From positions 34,640-98,639 of the forward strand of contig CACIUL010000006.1 in the NCBI GenBank assembly GCA_902589825.1: a stretch of DNA of 64,000 nt. The letters run 5' to 3'. The first letter of the stretch is position 1, and every line of letters begins with the position of its first letter. This document shows, one piece after another, positions 1 through 8,768 of this stretch. This DNA comes from an uncultured Verrucomicrobiota bacterium (lineage in GTDB: Bacteria; Verrucomicrobiota; Verrucomicrobiia; Verrucomicrobiales; DEV007). The position numbers were made by a program, and so were the translations under genes. The notes under the pieces were generated by a model. It was not told the origin of the DNA. It ran no database searches and worked only from the letters and a program-made list of their open reading frames with translations.

Positions 1-2
1 CA

Positions 3-1313
3 GGCAAAGCTGTTTCCAATACCGGTCGGGTTGCCGGCTATTTTCAGAGATTGGCCGAAATTGAAGCGATGAAGGTTGCCAACAAGGCCAAGATCGGCAT
101 CTCAGAAATTCAGGCAAAAGTCGAATACCAGGCATTAATACTTCAGTTTGCCGTGCAAAGGAGATGGGAACACGTGATCATTGCCTCGCGTATATACAGG
201 CGCCTTTTCCGGGACGGTGACGGCGTTATCGAGATCAAGGAGGGTTCTGATGCGGATAAAATGCTGGCCAAGGGACTCGGAGTCAGCCCCACTGTCACTT
301 CCCTCGACATGTTTGCCAATGAGGTCATTCGCGATGTGGACGAAGGAGTCCGTGCCTTTGAGTTCCTGGTCGAGAAGGACGAACTGGAAAGCGCGTCAAA
401 ACGCCTGGCCGAGGCATTCTTCCTGGGTGAATACCTGCCGAGAATTCGCACCCTTGCCCGGGAATCGAAACAAAAGGTGCAGCGCTTCGTGCAAGACGCA
501 GATGCCCTGCTCAGCGCCATGGAGGTCCGGGACTACAAGACAGCAGATGACATTGTCGAGAGAATGCGCAACGGAGCAAAGGACTTTAACTACTCCAAGG
601 CCAAGGCAGGCATTGAGTTCTACACCAACATGAGCAACTCCAGTCTTGCTCAGGCCAAAATCGCCGCTCAAAAGAATGACATGGATGAATACAGCAGGCA
701 GATGCAGATGGCGATTGAAGCCTGGCCGCTGAACCCCCAGATCAAGGAGCAGAATGAATTGTTTGCTTCCGTCGCGGATGTGCAGGTAACCACACTCAAC
801 CAGCTGGACACCCTGCTTTCACAGAACAATCACAGGGAAATCATGAAGCAGCAGGGCCGCTTCATCGCGGCCGTCCAAAGTGATCCACAGCGAAAGGAAC
901 AACTCGAGCGGGTGCTCAGTGGTGCCATGGAACTGCAGTTCACCCTGGCAAAAATTGAAGGCCTCGCTGAAAAAAATGACCCATGGGGCGCCTGGGAAAT
1001 GGCAAAGGAGGCTAACTCGCGCTCAGCTGATGACATTGAACTTAACCAGTTGCTTACCTCGTTGACCCTCAAGGTAACCGACTTCGTGAAGATTCTGGAT
1101 AAAGCCAAGACCCTTGAGGACAGTGGACATTCCGGGATGGGGCTGACTTATTACCTGAAAGCAAAACGCATCTATCCGAACAGTAATTTTGCTGAGGCAG
1201 GAATAAACCGGCTACTGGATGAGGTGCTTCCCAGCTCTGAAAGCCTTGCCACAACTGAATCCACCCCAGAGCAACAACAGGAGACCGGCCCTGCCCCGTT
1301 AAAATTCGACTAA
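3..1313 (+). CDS. 5'-truncated alpha-helical protein of unknown function
   Basis: The frame is open from the window edge, so the gene starts upstream; a TTG at 51 and an ATG at 69 lie inside what looks like continuous coding sequence. About 436 residues are visible. They are strongly helical, rich in Glu, Lys, Ala and Gln, with repeat-like segments that resemble TPR or coiled-coil packing (for example around residues 90-150 and 320-400 from the TTG). The C-terminus is a short Glu/Gln/Pro-rich tail. I see no catalytic motif and no membrane segment in the visible part. I do not recognise the family. It converges on pdxJ with only 24 bp between stop codons. Confidence 0.7.
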   Translation, partial: GKAVSNTGRVAGYFQRLAEIEAMKVANKAKIGISEIQAKVEYQALILQFAVQRRWEHVIIASRIYRRLFRDGDGVIEIKEGSDADKMLAKGLGVSPTVTSLDMFANEVIRDVDEGVRAFEFLVEKDELESASKRLAEAFFLGEYLPRIRTLARESKQKVQRFVQDADALLSAMEVRDYKTADDIVERMRNGAKDFNYSKAKAGIEFYTNMSNSSLAQAKIAAQKNDMDEYSRQMQMAIEAWPLNPQIKEQNELFASVADVQVTTLNQLDTLLSQNNHREIMKQQGRFIAAVQSDPQRKEQLERVLSGAMELQFTLAKIEGLAEKNDPWGAWEMAKEANSRSADDIELNQLLTSLTLKVTDFVKILDKAKTLEDSGHSGMGLTYYLKAKRIYPNSNFAEAGINRLLDEVLPSSESLATTESTPEQQQETGPAPLKFD

Positions 1314-1337
1314 GGCATTCATGCCGGTGGCATGACT

Positions 1338-2096
1338 TCACCCGCGGTATTCACTCATGAGATCAACCATCTCCTTAACTGCTGAGTAAAAACCGGCATG
1401 TAAGGCACGAGAAACCAGGTGATGCCCCACGTTTAGCTCCTTCAGGTGAGGAACATCAAACAATCCGGGCAGGTTATCTATTGTAATTCCATGCCCTGCA
1501 TTGACCTGCAACCCCGACTGGTGAGCCAGGACGGCACAACTCCTCAAGCGCTTCAGCTCGGCATCACGAGCATCACCCGGGGGCTGGTTTGCGTAATTGC
1601 CGGTATGAAGCTCAATCATTTCCGCCCCACACCGGGCAGCCGCCTCAACCTGCTGTATTGACGGGTCAATAAACAGGCTCACCTTCACACCAACATCCTG
1701 AAACTTTCGTATCACAGGAGTCAACTCCCCGATATTTGAACAAACATCAAGCCCCCCCTCAGTGGTGATCTCCTGTCGGTTTTCAGGCACAATGCATGCA
1801 GAATACGGGGCAAGAGACAGAGCGAGGGAAACAATATCGGCACTGTTGCCGAGCTCGAAGTTAAGACGCGTTGAAATACTCTCACTCAGTTCAACTACAT
1901 CCCGATCCTGCATATGTCTCCGGTCCTCACGCAGGTGAGCAGTGATCCCGCTCGCGCCACCACGCTCAGCGTCCAGCGCCGCCTGCACAACACAGGGTTC
2001 AGCAAAGAAAGAATCCGGCTGACCCGCATAGCGGGCCTGCCTCAAGGTAGCAACATGGTCAACATTGACACCAAGTTCAAGCACATCCCCTTGCAC
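1338..2096 (-). CDS. pdxJ: Pyridoxine 5'-phosphate synthase PdxJ
   Basis: PdxJ condenses 1-deoxy-D-xylulose 5-phosphate with 3-amino-2-oxopropyl phosphate to make pyridoxine 5'-phosphate, the last ring-forming step of DXP-dependent vitamin B6 synthesis. The 252-residue protein has the family length and the expected blocks in order: LGVNVDHVATLRQAR near the N-terminus, GITAHLREDRRH, LNFELG, the TTEGGLDV segment, SLFIDP, IELHTG and VNAGHG, ending with ELNVGHHLVSRAL. It lies 40 bp downstream of purH on the same strand and is probably cotranscribed with it. Confidence 0.96.
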   Translation of the reverse strand: MQGDVLELGVNVDHVATLRQARYAGQPDSFFAEPCVVQAALDAERGGASGITAHLREDRRHMQDRDVVELSESISTRLNFELGNSADIVSLALSLAPYSACIVPENRQEITTEGGLDVCSNIGELTPVIRKFQDVGVKVSLFIDPSIQQVEAAARCGAEMIELHTGNYANQPPGDARDAELKRLRSCAVLAHQSGLQVNAGHGITIDNLPGLFDVPHLKELNVGHHLVSRALHAGFYSAVKEMVDLMSEYRG

Positions 2097-2136
2097 GGTT
2101 CAAGATGAGCACGAAATCGAGCCCCGTCAAATTAGC

Positions 2137-3684
2137 CTAGTGACGGAAGTGACGATGCCCCGTAAACACCATTGCCACATCCCGCTCATCGGCTGCTGCA
2201 ATCACTTCATCATCCCTGACCGATCCACCGGGCTGAATGCAGGCAGTGGCTCCGGCCTCCGCCGCTGAAATCAACCCGTCAGGAAAGGGAAACATGGCAT
2301 CACTTGCAACGGCACTGCCTTTAAGCGATAACCCTGCCTCACCCGCCTTCCAGACAGCGATGCGGCAGGCATCAACGCGCGACATCTGCCCTGCCCCGAC
2401 TCCAAGAGTCCTGTCCCGGGAGCCAAACACGATGGCATTTGACTTTACGTGCTTACACACCCTCCATGTAAAGCGCATCGCCTCCATTTCTTCAGCGCTC
2501 GGCGGACGGGATGTTTTGACTTTCTCCTCAAGGCTATCCAGTCCAAGTGCTGTGGAATCCGCATCCATTACAAGCAGCCCACCCGGCGCCGACCGGACCA
2601 CAGGCTCATTAATTGCCGTGCTGAAGAACGCATCCGATACGCACATCAACCGGAGATTCTTTTTCTTCTGCAGAATAGCACGCGCCTCAGCATCAAATCC
2701 AGGTGCAATGATAACGTCGGTGAATATCCCGCCGATCACGCGGGCCAGCCCCTCCGACAAAGGGCGGTTGCAAACGATTACGCCGCCAAAAGGCGCCTGC
2801 CGATCCGTCTCAAAGGCCTTTTCCCATGCATCCCGCAAGTCTTCCCCCTCGTCCGCACAGCCCACTCCACATGGATTGGTGTGCTTCAGGATGGCCACAG
2901 CAGGACGCTTAAACTCACTGATCAGTTCCGCCGCCGCCGAGATGTCAATGACGTTGGTATAGGAGAGATCCTTCCCCTGCAGCTTGGTAAAGTATTCACT
3001 GAATCTCCCATAAAGGGATGCCTCCTGGTGTGGATTCTCGCCATAGCGCAGCTCTGATGCCAGAGGCAGTGATACACTGTAAGAGCTCTCCGTTCTCTGG
3101 CACTTGTTCAGGTAACCGCTGATGGCGGCATCATATTCAGCAGTTCGCTGAAAAACCTTGATCGCCAGGGCCTCACGGGTCTTCAGGCTGGTCTCTCCGT
3201 CATTTTCCTCGATCTCGGCGGCAATCATTTCATAATCTGCAGGATCACTGATTACCGTGACAGCACTATAGTTCTTTGATGCTGCTCTCAGCATGCCGGG
3301 ACCACCAATATCAATATTTTCGATAGCCTCCTCCAGCGTCACCCCCTCCCTTGCAACGGTTTGCTCAAAAGGATAGAGGTTGACTACAAGAAGGTCTATC
3401 GGCGGAATCCCATGCTTCTGCGCCTGGTTCGGGTCCTCTGGATGATCCCGACGAAACAACAAACCTCCGTGAACCTTGGGATGAATGGTCTTTAGCCTGC
3501 CATCAAACATCTCTGGCTCTCCTGTATAATCGGCAATCTCCACGACAGGAATTCCTTCAGCAGCAAGGGCTCCAGCAGTGCCTCCTGTCGACAAAATCTC
3601 AACACCAAGCTCGTGCAGTCTCTTGGCAAAGGAGACAAGACCGGTTTTATCCGAAACGGAGATAAGGGCACGTTTGATTTTCAT
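2137..3684 (-). CDS. purH: Bifunctional AICAR formyltransferase / IMP cyclohydrolase PurH
   Basis: PurH carries out the last two steps of de novo IMP synthesis: formylation of AICAR with 10-formyl-THF, then ring closure. The N-terminal MGS-like cyclohydrolase domain starts with ALISVSDKTGL and has the STGGTA loop and the DGRLKTIHPKVHGG block. The C-terminal transformylase carries LRYGENPHQ, the KHTNPCG motif with the catalytic Lys-His, and SNAIV. Length (515 residues) is typical. I prefer the ATG at 3684; a TTG six codons upstream is also in frame. Codons are normal and the gene leads a likely purH-pdxJ unit, divergent from rplM. Confidence 0.96.
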   Translation of the reverse strand: MKIKRALISVSDKTGLVSFAKRLHELGVEILSTGGTAGALAAEGIPVVEIADYTGEPEMFDGRLKTIHPKVHGGLLFRRDHPEDPNQAQKHGIPPIDLLVVNLYPFEQTVAREGVTLEEAIENIDIGGPGMLRAASKNYSAVTVISDPADYEMIAAEIEENDGETSLKTREALAIKVFQRTAEYDAAISGYLNKCQRTESSYSVSLPLASELRYGENPHQEASLYGRFSEYFTKLQGKDLSYTNVIDISAAAELISEFKRPAVAILKHTNPCGVGCADEGEDLRDAWEKAFETDRQAPFGGVIVCNRPLSEGLARVIGGIFTDVIIAPGFDAEARAILQKKKNLRLMCVSDAFFSTAINEPVVRSAPGGLLVMDADSTALGLDSLEEKVKTSRPPSAEEMEAMRFTWRVCKHVKSNAIVFGSRDRTLGVGAGQMSRVDACRIAVWKAGEAGLSLKGSAVASDAMFPFPDGLISAAEAGATACIQPGGSVRDDEVIAAADERDVAMVFTGHRHFRH

Positions 3685-3833
3685 GAATTGAATATAAGGC
3701 AAGCAGATGTATCCGCCTATGCCATATAGAGCAAGCGTAAAGCTCGCACACCGGGATTTTCCGTGATGTCATTCGCCTCAGAATATGCCATCCCAATGCC
3801 AATGATTTTCATACCCACGGAATAAAGCAACCA

Positions 3834-3862
3834 ACCCTTTAACCATCAGTGGCTTAAAGGGT
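3834..3862. promoter_or_regulatory. Inverted repeat in purH-rplM intergenic region
   Basis: ACCCTTTAA-CCA pairs with TGG-C-TTAAAGGGT across a TCAG loop, giving a 12-bp stem with one bulged C. It has no U-tract on the plus strand. It lies upstream of the predicted rplM promoter, so it would not be in that mRNA; an operator or a structure in the purH leader is possible. The function is not known. Confidence 0.35.
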
Positions 3863-3938
3863 CGGCGTCATTGTTGAGACATCACGCCTGCTCAAGGGCC
3901 AAAACCACGCCAATCCCCCTGTTTATCAGGATAATCGG

Positions 3939-3967
3939 TTGACACATGCCTACTGTGAACCTAGTCT
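3939..3967 (+). promoter_or_regulatory. Predicted sigma70 promoter of rplM-rpsI
   Basis: A consensus -35 box TTGACA (3939-3944) is followed after exactly 17 bp by TAGTCT (3962-3967), a weak -10 box. Transcription would start near 3974, leaving a leader of about 50 nt before the rplM ATG at 4026. The perfect -35 and ideal spacing support it; the poor -10 limits confidence. Confidence 0.45.
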
Positions 3968-4025
3968 CCGACTCCCTTGATTCTGGGCATTCCCATCAGG
4001 GAGAAGTTAAGACGGGTCATTGAAC

Positions 4026-4457
4026 ATGAAGACTTTCTCGGCAAAAGCAAAAGACGTTGAGCGCAAGTGGTACATCATTGATGCAACCGAGCAAATCCTC
4101 GGGGATGTTGCAGTGCGTGCCGCCTCATTGTTGAGGGGCAAAGGCAAGCCCATTTTTACTCCCCATGCTGACACGGGGGACTTTGTGATCATCATTAACG
4201 CCGAGAAGGTAAAGCTTAGTGGTCGCAAAGAGGAGCAAAAGATTTACCACCGCTATTCAGGATACGTCGGTGGTCACCATGAAGACACCCCGGCAACCCT
4301 GCGTGAGCGCGCTCCTGAGCGCATCCTCGAGTTTGCCGTCAAGGGAATGATCCCGCGCAACCGTCTCGGGAGGCAAATTTTCAAGAAGCTGAAGGTCTAT
4401 GCCGGTAGCGACCATCCACATCAGGCACAAGAACCGGAAGCCTACCAAGTATCCTGA
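4026..4457 (+). CDS. rplM: 50S ribosomal protein L13
   Basis: L13 is an early-assembling protein of the large ribosomal subunit. The 143-residue protein shows the family blocks: MKTFSAK at the N-terminus, [35 protein letters not shown], the HRYSGYVGG segment and [20 protein letters not shown], then HPHQAQEPE. The ATG at 4026 fits the usual L13 start; a TTG two codons upstream is possible. rpsI follows after 55 bp, the standard L13-S9 pair. Confidence 0.97.
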   Translation: MKTFSAKAKDVERKWYIIDATEQILGDVAVRAASLLRGKGKPIFTPHADTGDFVIIINAEKVKLSGRKEEQKIYHRYSGYVGGHHEDTPATLRERAPERILEFAVKGMIPRNRLGRQIFKKLKVYAGSDHPHQAQEPEAYQVS

Positions 4458-4512
4458 ACCCATACGGTTATAAAAAAGGGATTCAGCCCCACTTCCTGCA
4501 ACGTTCATTATA

Positions 4513-4908
4513 ATGAGTAAGACAGACATCATCAAATCCACGGGCCGCCGCAAGACTGCTGTTGCCAGGGTTCACATGAAGCCGGGCACGGGCCAGATAA
4601 CGATCAACCAGGAACCAATGGAGGATGTCTTCCCCACATTGGCACTGCAAAACAGCCTGATCCAACCTCTCCAGATAGCCAACCAGCCGAAAAGCTGGGA
4701 CCTTAATGTCATCACCAATGGCGGTGGTGTAACGGGTCAGGTCGGTGCCGTCAGGCTGGCAATAGCCCGCGCATTGCTCAAAGACAATCCCGAGTTGAGG
4801 GCAACCTTCCGTGAGGAAGGGCTGCTGACCAGGGATGCCAGGAAAAAGGAGCGTAAGAAGGCCGGACAACCGGGCGCCCGCAAGCGCTTCCAGTTCTCCA
4901 AGCGTTAA
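4513..4908 (+). CDS. rpsI: 30S ribosomal protein S9
   Basis: S9 sits in the head of the small subunit and its basic C-terminal tail reaches the P-site tRNA. The 131-residue protein has the expected TGRRKTAVARVHMKPGTG start, the GGGVTGQVGAVRLAIARAL block, and ends in the RKKERKKAGQPGARKRFQFSKR-type tail with the conserved terminal KR. It is the second gene of the rplM-rpsI operon. Confidence 0.97.
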   Translation: MSKTDIIKSTGRRKTAVARVHMKPGTGQITINQEPMEDVFPTLALQNSLIQPLQIANQPKSWDLNVITNGGGVTGQVGAVRLAIARALLKDNPELRATFREEGLLTRDARKKERKKAGQPGARKRFQFSKR

Positions 4909-4946
4909 TTCAATTCACCTATAAAGGTGGTTACTCGGTATTGAAA

Positions 4947-4974
4947 ATTTCAGGGCAGGCTCCAGCCCCGAAAT
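4947..4974. terminator. Possible bidirectional terminator after rpsI
   Basis: TTTC-A-GGGC pairs with GCCC-C-GAAA around an eight-base loop, with A/T-rich flanks on both sides. It lies between two converging genes (rpsI and the DUF1080 protein), where a shared terminator is expected. The stem has one mismatch, so the call is tentative. Confidence 0.4.
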
Positions 4975-5016
4975 GATTTCAACTTGTTGAGTTTTGAGCT
5001 CACTTGGGTCAACTCT

Positions 5017-6594
5017 TTAGAACTTCTCAAGAAACATGTTTCGAAACTCCACCCTGCCTGGCGGAACACCTCCTCGGAGATGCCCTCTTTCCCTGCGCAA
5101 GACAATTCCCTGGGGAGTTTTCGGCCCGCCATTGACCCGGTTCTGCAGCAGTTCATTTACATGGATCTCCACCGCTCCGTCAATGACGCGTATTCTCATT
5201 GTGTTCCAATCAGCATTACGCTCATTACTCTCTTTGAATTTCATTGTCCTCCACTCGAGCGGCTTGCCGTCGTCTCTCTTCATCTCAAACTTGCCAGCCT
5301 TAGGCTGCCCGGAGATTCGGTAAAGGTCACCCGAATTGCCTGGATGCAACTGGACTTCAAGGTATCCTTCACCGCGATCTCCGGCAAAGATCCCGACCCC
5401 ACTGTCCCCATTCCCATCAGGAAATCGGTATTCCAATCTTAATTCAAAATTAAGAAACCTCTCATTTGTCCGCAACTCACCTTGGCCACCGTTTGCACCG
5501 GCAGCCGCAAGAAGCACGTCGCCTTTCACCTGCCACCCATCGTCAACAACCGCCTTGCCCTGCAGAAGCTCTAGCTTCAGCCCCCCGAAAGCACTCCAAC
5601 CATCAAGATTTTCTCCATTGAACACCTTCAGAATCTGTTTTTTGCCCGAGGATCCAAAATTCAATGGTGCTGAACCCGCGTTCTCCTCAATCCATGCCAT
5701 CCATCTTGCAGCTGGCTCCATCCTTTCCTCCCTGTTGCCGGCGGCATAATAATCAAACCTTTGTCCTGTCAATTTACGCAATGCATCAAGGCTTCTCCAG
5801 CGCATGCCAAAATCCTCATCACACATTAACAATTTTGCGAACGGCTTTAAACATTCATGGCGCCCCAATAACGCCAGACTCCTGGCAACCTCCCACGTTA
5901 CATAAGGGGAGGCATCATCGGCCACAGGAAGGATAATATCGCCCGCACCTTGCCCTGCCACCTTCACCAGTGCCTGCACTGCAGCACTTCTCACCACATC
6001 TGATTTACTCTTCAGGGCAAGCGAGAGGTCATTAATATCCGATTGGTTCGCCGTCACCTTTGCCGCCTCACCCGCCTTCTTCCATATCTCCCCCTTACCG
6101 TAATTACCTCTCGGCTCCAGCGCCTTAAAGAGAGACTCTACAAGTCCTTTCTCCTGTCCCTTGATAATTGCGTCAAGCACGGCACTCACCATATTGTCAA
6201 ACCGCTCAAGGCTATTGGACTTGAGGACACGTCGAATTCGAATTGCTGCTTCCGGAGGTGCTGCGCCGGCTAGTTTCTCCAGCAACGCCCTGTCAATCAC
6301 AGGCATTGTGGACAACTTCTGGGTAGCCTGTTCTCTAATGGCGAAGTCATCCGAATCAAGTTCATTAACAATCTCGTTGTAGAAATCTGCCGCGTTACCC
6401 TGGTTGCCAAGAAGCCCAAGTAGCTCGACAATCCCCTCCCGGTCATTGGAAAATCCAAAATCCTGGAGCCCTGTTCCGCGCGCATCGCCAGGCGTCAGGA
6501 TTATCACCAAGGACACAATGGCAGGGAAGTAAATCAGATGGAGCGGCACGGGAAACACCTTACAGAATTTATTCAGGGGCGGCAATTCAATCAT
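5017..6594 (-). CDS. Secreted HEAT-repeat protein with DUF1080 (3-keto-disaccharide hydrolase-like) domain
   Basis: The N-terminal hydrophobic stretch (about residues 14-36 from the ATG at 6594) looks like a signal peptide or membrane anchor. Helical HEAT-like repeats follow to about residue 280. The C-terminal third has the concanavalin-like DUF1080 fold pattern: a start at VFNGENLDGW, the RFLNFELRLEYRF strand, GDSGVGIF, the YLEVQL strand, and near the end WNTMRIRV and HVNELL. DUF1080 domains are abundant in PVC bacteria and some members hydrolyse 3-keto-glycosides; activity here is only inferred. A GTG at 6612 is an alternative start. The gene is 23 bp downstream of the prepilin peptidase. 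Confidence 0.8.
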   Translation of the reverse strand: MIELPPLNKFCKVFPVPLHLIYFPAIVSLVIILTPGDARGTGLQDFGFSNDREGIVELLGLLGNQGNAADFYNEIVNELDSDDFAIREQATQKLSTMPVIDRALLEKLAGAAPPEAAIRIRRVLKSNSLERFDNMVSAVLDAIIKGQEKGLVESLFKALEPRGNYGKGEIWKKAGEAAKVTANQSDINDLSLALKSKSDVVRSAAVQALVKVAGQGAGDIILPVADDASPYVTWEVARSLALLGRHECLKPFAKLLMCDEDFGMRWRSLDALRKLTGQRFDYYAAGNREERMEPAARWMAWIEENAGSAPLNFGSSGKKQILKVFNGENLDGWSAFGGLKLELLQGKAVVDDGWQVKGDVLLAAAGANGGQGELRTNERFLNFELRLEYRFPDGNGDSGVGIFAGDRGEGYLEVQLHPGNSGDLYRISGQPKAGKFEMKRDDGKPLEWRTMKFKESNERNADWNTMRIRVIDGAVEIHVNELLQNRVNGGPKTPQGIVLRRERGHLRGGVPPGRVEFRNMFLEKF

Positions 6595-6617
6595 TTGCAG
6601 GGCACGGCACACCGTAT

Positions 6618-7796
6618 TTATAAGCCGGTAATGCGCATCAGTCCAAAATACCAGTCAAGCAGGCTGGGACCAAAGAAAATCCAGGTGATTGCCCCAAGGG
6701 CGAGATAAGGCCCGAATGGAATGCGTGTCAGTGGGCTGTCCTTCCTCAGAATCTTGGCAGGCAGGGAAACGGCAGTGCCACTCACTGAGGCAATAAAGAT
6801 GGTGAAGAGAACCGCCTTCCATCCTAAAAATGCTCCAATCAGGGCCATGAACTTCACATCTCCAAAACCCATCGCCTCACGGTAATAACGCATTGAAGTC
6901 GCCCTGCCGCTTAACGTCTTCCATTCTGAAATTAGAATTTCCTCCCCATCCACCTGCAACCGGTCGTGACGAATCGTCATGCACGCCGCTTTAAATGAAC
7001 GCCCATTGACTTCCGCATGCTCACATTCGATCTCCACTCGCTCAGACCCCACAAAAAACAGGTCTTCGAAAGCAGTCTTTTCAGAACCGGTTTCAAGCAC
7101 AGGGTTTTCCCTGCCCTCAACAACACGCCATTGGCCGTTGTCAGGGATCTTCAGGGACTTTCTGCCGAAAGCAATTTTGCCAAGCACAACCACTGAAAAT
7201 ATCAGCCCATAACCGGAAGCAGCTCCAATTATTGCCCAGATCAATGCCATGACCCTGGGGTTCATGCCTCCTTGACTGTAAATCTCGCAGTCCATCACAA
7301 TAACCACTGCTGAAGGCACTGCCAGGGCTACCAGACACCCGACCACGATACCACCCTTGGTAAGGCAGTCCGGAATGATCTGGAAATCAAAATCAATGAA
7401 TGTGGCACAAATCAGGATTGCAATAAGGATCATGACGCCAGGGACCACTGCAGGGCTTTCGACAAAGCGCAACCAGGCACACAGAAACAATACGGCAGTC
7501 AGAAATTCAATGAACCAATAACGAAAAGGAATGACCGCAGGGCACTTCCTGCATTTTCCCCGCAGCAAAATCCAGCTCAGCAGGGGGATATTATGGTAAA
7601 AAGGGATGCGATCATCGCAGGAGGGGCAAAATGATCGCCTGGGAGAATTCACTGAAATCTCCCGCGGAACCCTGTAAATGACCACATTGAGAAACGATCC
7701 GACAATTGCCCCCAGCACAAAAACTGTCACGGCAAGAAAGTTGTCTAGTCCAATGATCGGCATCTCTGCAGACAATACACCTCTCTTGCTTCTCAT
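6618..7796 (-). CDS. pilD: Prepilin peptidase (A24 family, PilD/GspO-like) with inserted soluble domain
   Basis: This integral membrane aspartyl protease cleaves and often methylates type IV pilin or type II secretion pseudopilin leaders. Visible features, numbered from the ATG at 7796: GSFLNVVIYRVP, the zinc-binding CPSC (57-60) and CRKC (82-85) pairs of the N-terminal methylase part, the first catalytic Asp in FIDFDFQIIPD (about 135), and the second in GFGDVK (about 313). Between the two Asp segments, from about 213 to 309, lies a polar segment of roughly 95 residues not found in the E. coli or Vibrio enzymes. The ATG has a GAGGG ribosome site four bases upstream. No pilin genes are in the window. 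Confidence 0.9.
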   Translation of the reverse strand: MRSKRGVLSAEMPIIGLDNFLAVTVFVLGAIVGSFLNVVIYRVPREISVNSPRRSFCPSCDDRIPFYHNIPLLSWILLRGKCRKCPAVIPFRYWFIEFLTAVLFLCAWLRFVESPAVVPGVMILIAILICATFIDFDFQIIPDCLTKGGIVVGCLVALAVPSAVVIVMDCEIYSQGGMNPRVMALIWAIIGAASGYGLIFSVVVLGKIAFGRKSLKIPDNGQWRVVEGRENPVLETGSEKTAFEDLFFVGSERVEIECEHAEVNGRSFKAACMTIRHDRLQVDGEEILISEWKTLSGRATSMRYYREAMGFGDVKFMALIGAFLGWKAVLFTIFIASVSGTAVSLPAKILRKDSPLTRIPFGPYLALGAITWIFFGPSLLDWYFGLMRITGL

Positions 7797-7861
7797 AAAA
7801 CCCTCACTTTGCACTGTTTGGCAAAAAAGGTTCTTAGCCGCGACCTTGGGCTTTACAAATT

Positions 7862-8677
7862 ATGGTGAACGCGTTGATTGCTGAAGTGCCAGATCCAATG
7901 ACTATAGCTGGTCGTGAGTTTGACTCCCGCCTTTTACTGGGAACCGGAAAGTTTTCATCCAATGAAATCATGTCCAGTTCCCTGTCTGCGGCGGGAACTG
8001 AAATTGTCACCGTGGCCCTGCGTCGAGCCGACCTTACAGGCAAGTCCGATCCATTTGCTAACATTTTGGATTTCATTGACCCGGAAAAATACCTTCTCCT
8101 GCCAAATACCAGTGGTGCCAATACCGCCGATGAGGCCGTGCGCCTTGCACGGCTTGCGCTCGCCGCGGGGCTTCCGAACTGGATTAAACTTGAAATTCAC
8201 CCTGACCCCACACATCTCCTTCCCGACCCCATTGAAACGCTTAAGGCAGCAAAAACACTTGTAGAAGAGGGATTTATTGTCCTTCCATACATCAATGCAG
8301 ATCCGGTATTAGCAAAAAGGCTGCAGGACACGGGGGTGGCAACTGTAATGCCACTGGGCTCACCAATTGGAAGCAACCAGGGGCTACTGACCAGGCACCA
8401 GATTCAAATTATCATTGAGCAGGCCACTGTCCCGGTAATCGTCGACGCGGGGATTGGCACACCAAGCCAGGCCGCTGACGCCATGGAAATGGGAGCAGCC
8501 GGTGTATTGGTGAATACAGCCATCGCCATTGCGGAGAAGCCTGAGAAAATGGCTAACGCTTTCCGGTTATCTGTCATCGCCGGGCGGGAAGCAAGGCTAG
8601 CCGGACTGGCCGCCGCCCAGGAAAAAGCTGCTGCAACCAGTCCACTGACCACTTTTCTATATCAGGACAACTCATGA
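7862..8677 (+). CDS. thiG: Thiazole synthase ThiG
   Basis: ThiG forms the thiazole phosphate ring of thiamine from DXP, dehydroglycine (or iminoglycine) and sulfur carried on ThiS thiocarboxylate. The 271-residue TIM-barrel protein shows the family start with [12 protein letters not shown], the imine-forming Lys in WIKLE (K109), the [12 protein letters not shown] helix, [15 protein letters not shown] and the phosphate-binding VDAGIGTPS and GVLVNTAI loops. No thiS, thiH, thiO or thiF is adjacent, so the rest of the pathway must lie elsewhere. It diverges from the prepilin peptidase gene. Confidence 0.96.
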   Translation: MVNALIAEVPDPMTIAGREFDSRLLLGTGKFSSNEIMSSSLSAAGTEIVTVALRRADLTGKSDPFANILDFIDPEKYLLLPNTSGANTADEAVRLARLALAAGLPNWIKLEIHPDPTHLLPDPIETLKAAKTLVEEGFIVLPYINADPVLAKRLQDTGVATVMPLGSPIGSNQGLLTRHQIQIIIEQATVPVIVDAGIGTPSQAADAMEMGAAGVLVNTAIAIAEKPEKMANAFRLSVIAGREARLAGLAAAQEKAAATSPLTTFLYQDNS

Positions 8678-8699
8678 GGGAAGCCCTTGCAGCTTTGCT

Positions 8700-8728
8700 C
8701 TGTAATGCTTAATATTAAAGCATTGCAG
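8700..8728. terminator. Stem-loop between thiG and rodA
   Basis: CTGTAATGCTT pairs with AAGCATTGCAG across AATATTA, an 11-bp stem with one G-U pair. It begins 22 bp after the thiG stop codon. No clear U-tract follows on either strand, so it may be a weak terminator or an mRNA-stabilising hairpin. Confidence 0.4.
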
Positions 8729-8768
8729 AACAGTTCAAGGTTCTCATACCCGCCATGATGCGCCCGAA

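Larger units (their letters stand above)
3685..4025. other. Divergent intergenic region purH / rplM
   Basis: This 341-bp gap separates the divergent purH and rplM genes and holds no convincing coding frame. It contains a 12-bp imperfect hairpin (3834-3862) and a sigma70-like promoter directed at rplM (3939-3967), listed separately. The remainder shows no tRNA fold or repeat. Confidence 0.6.
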
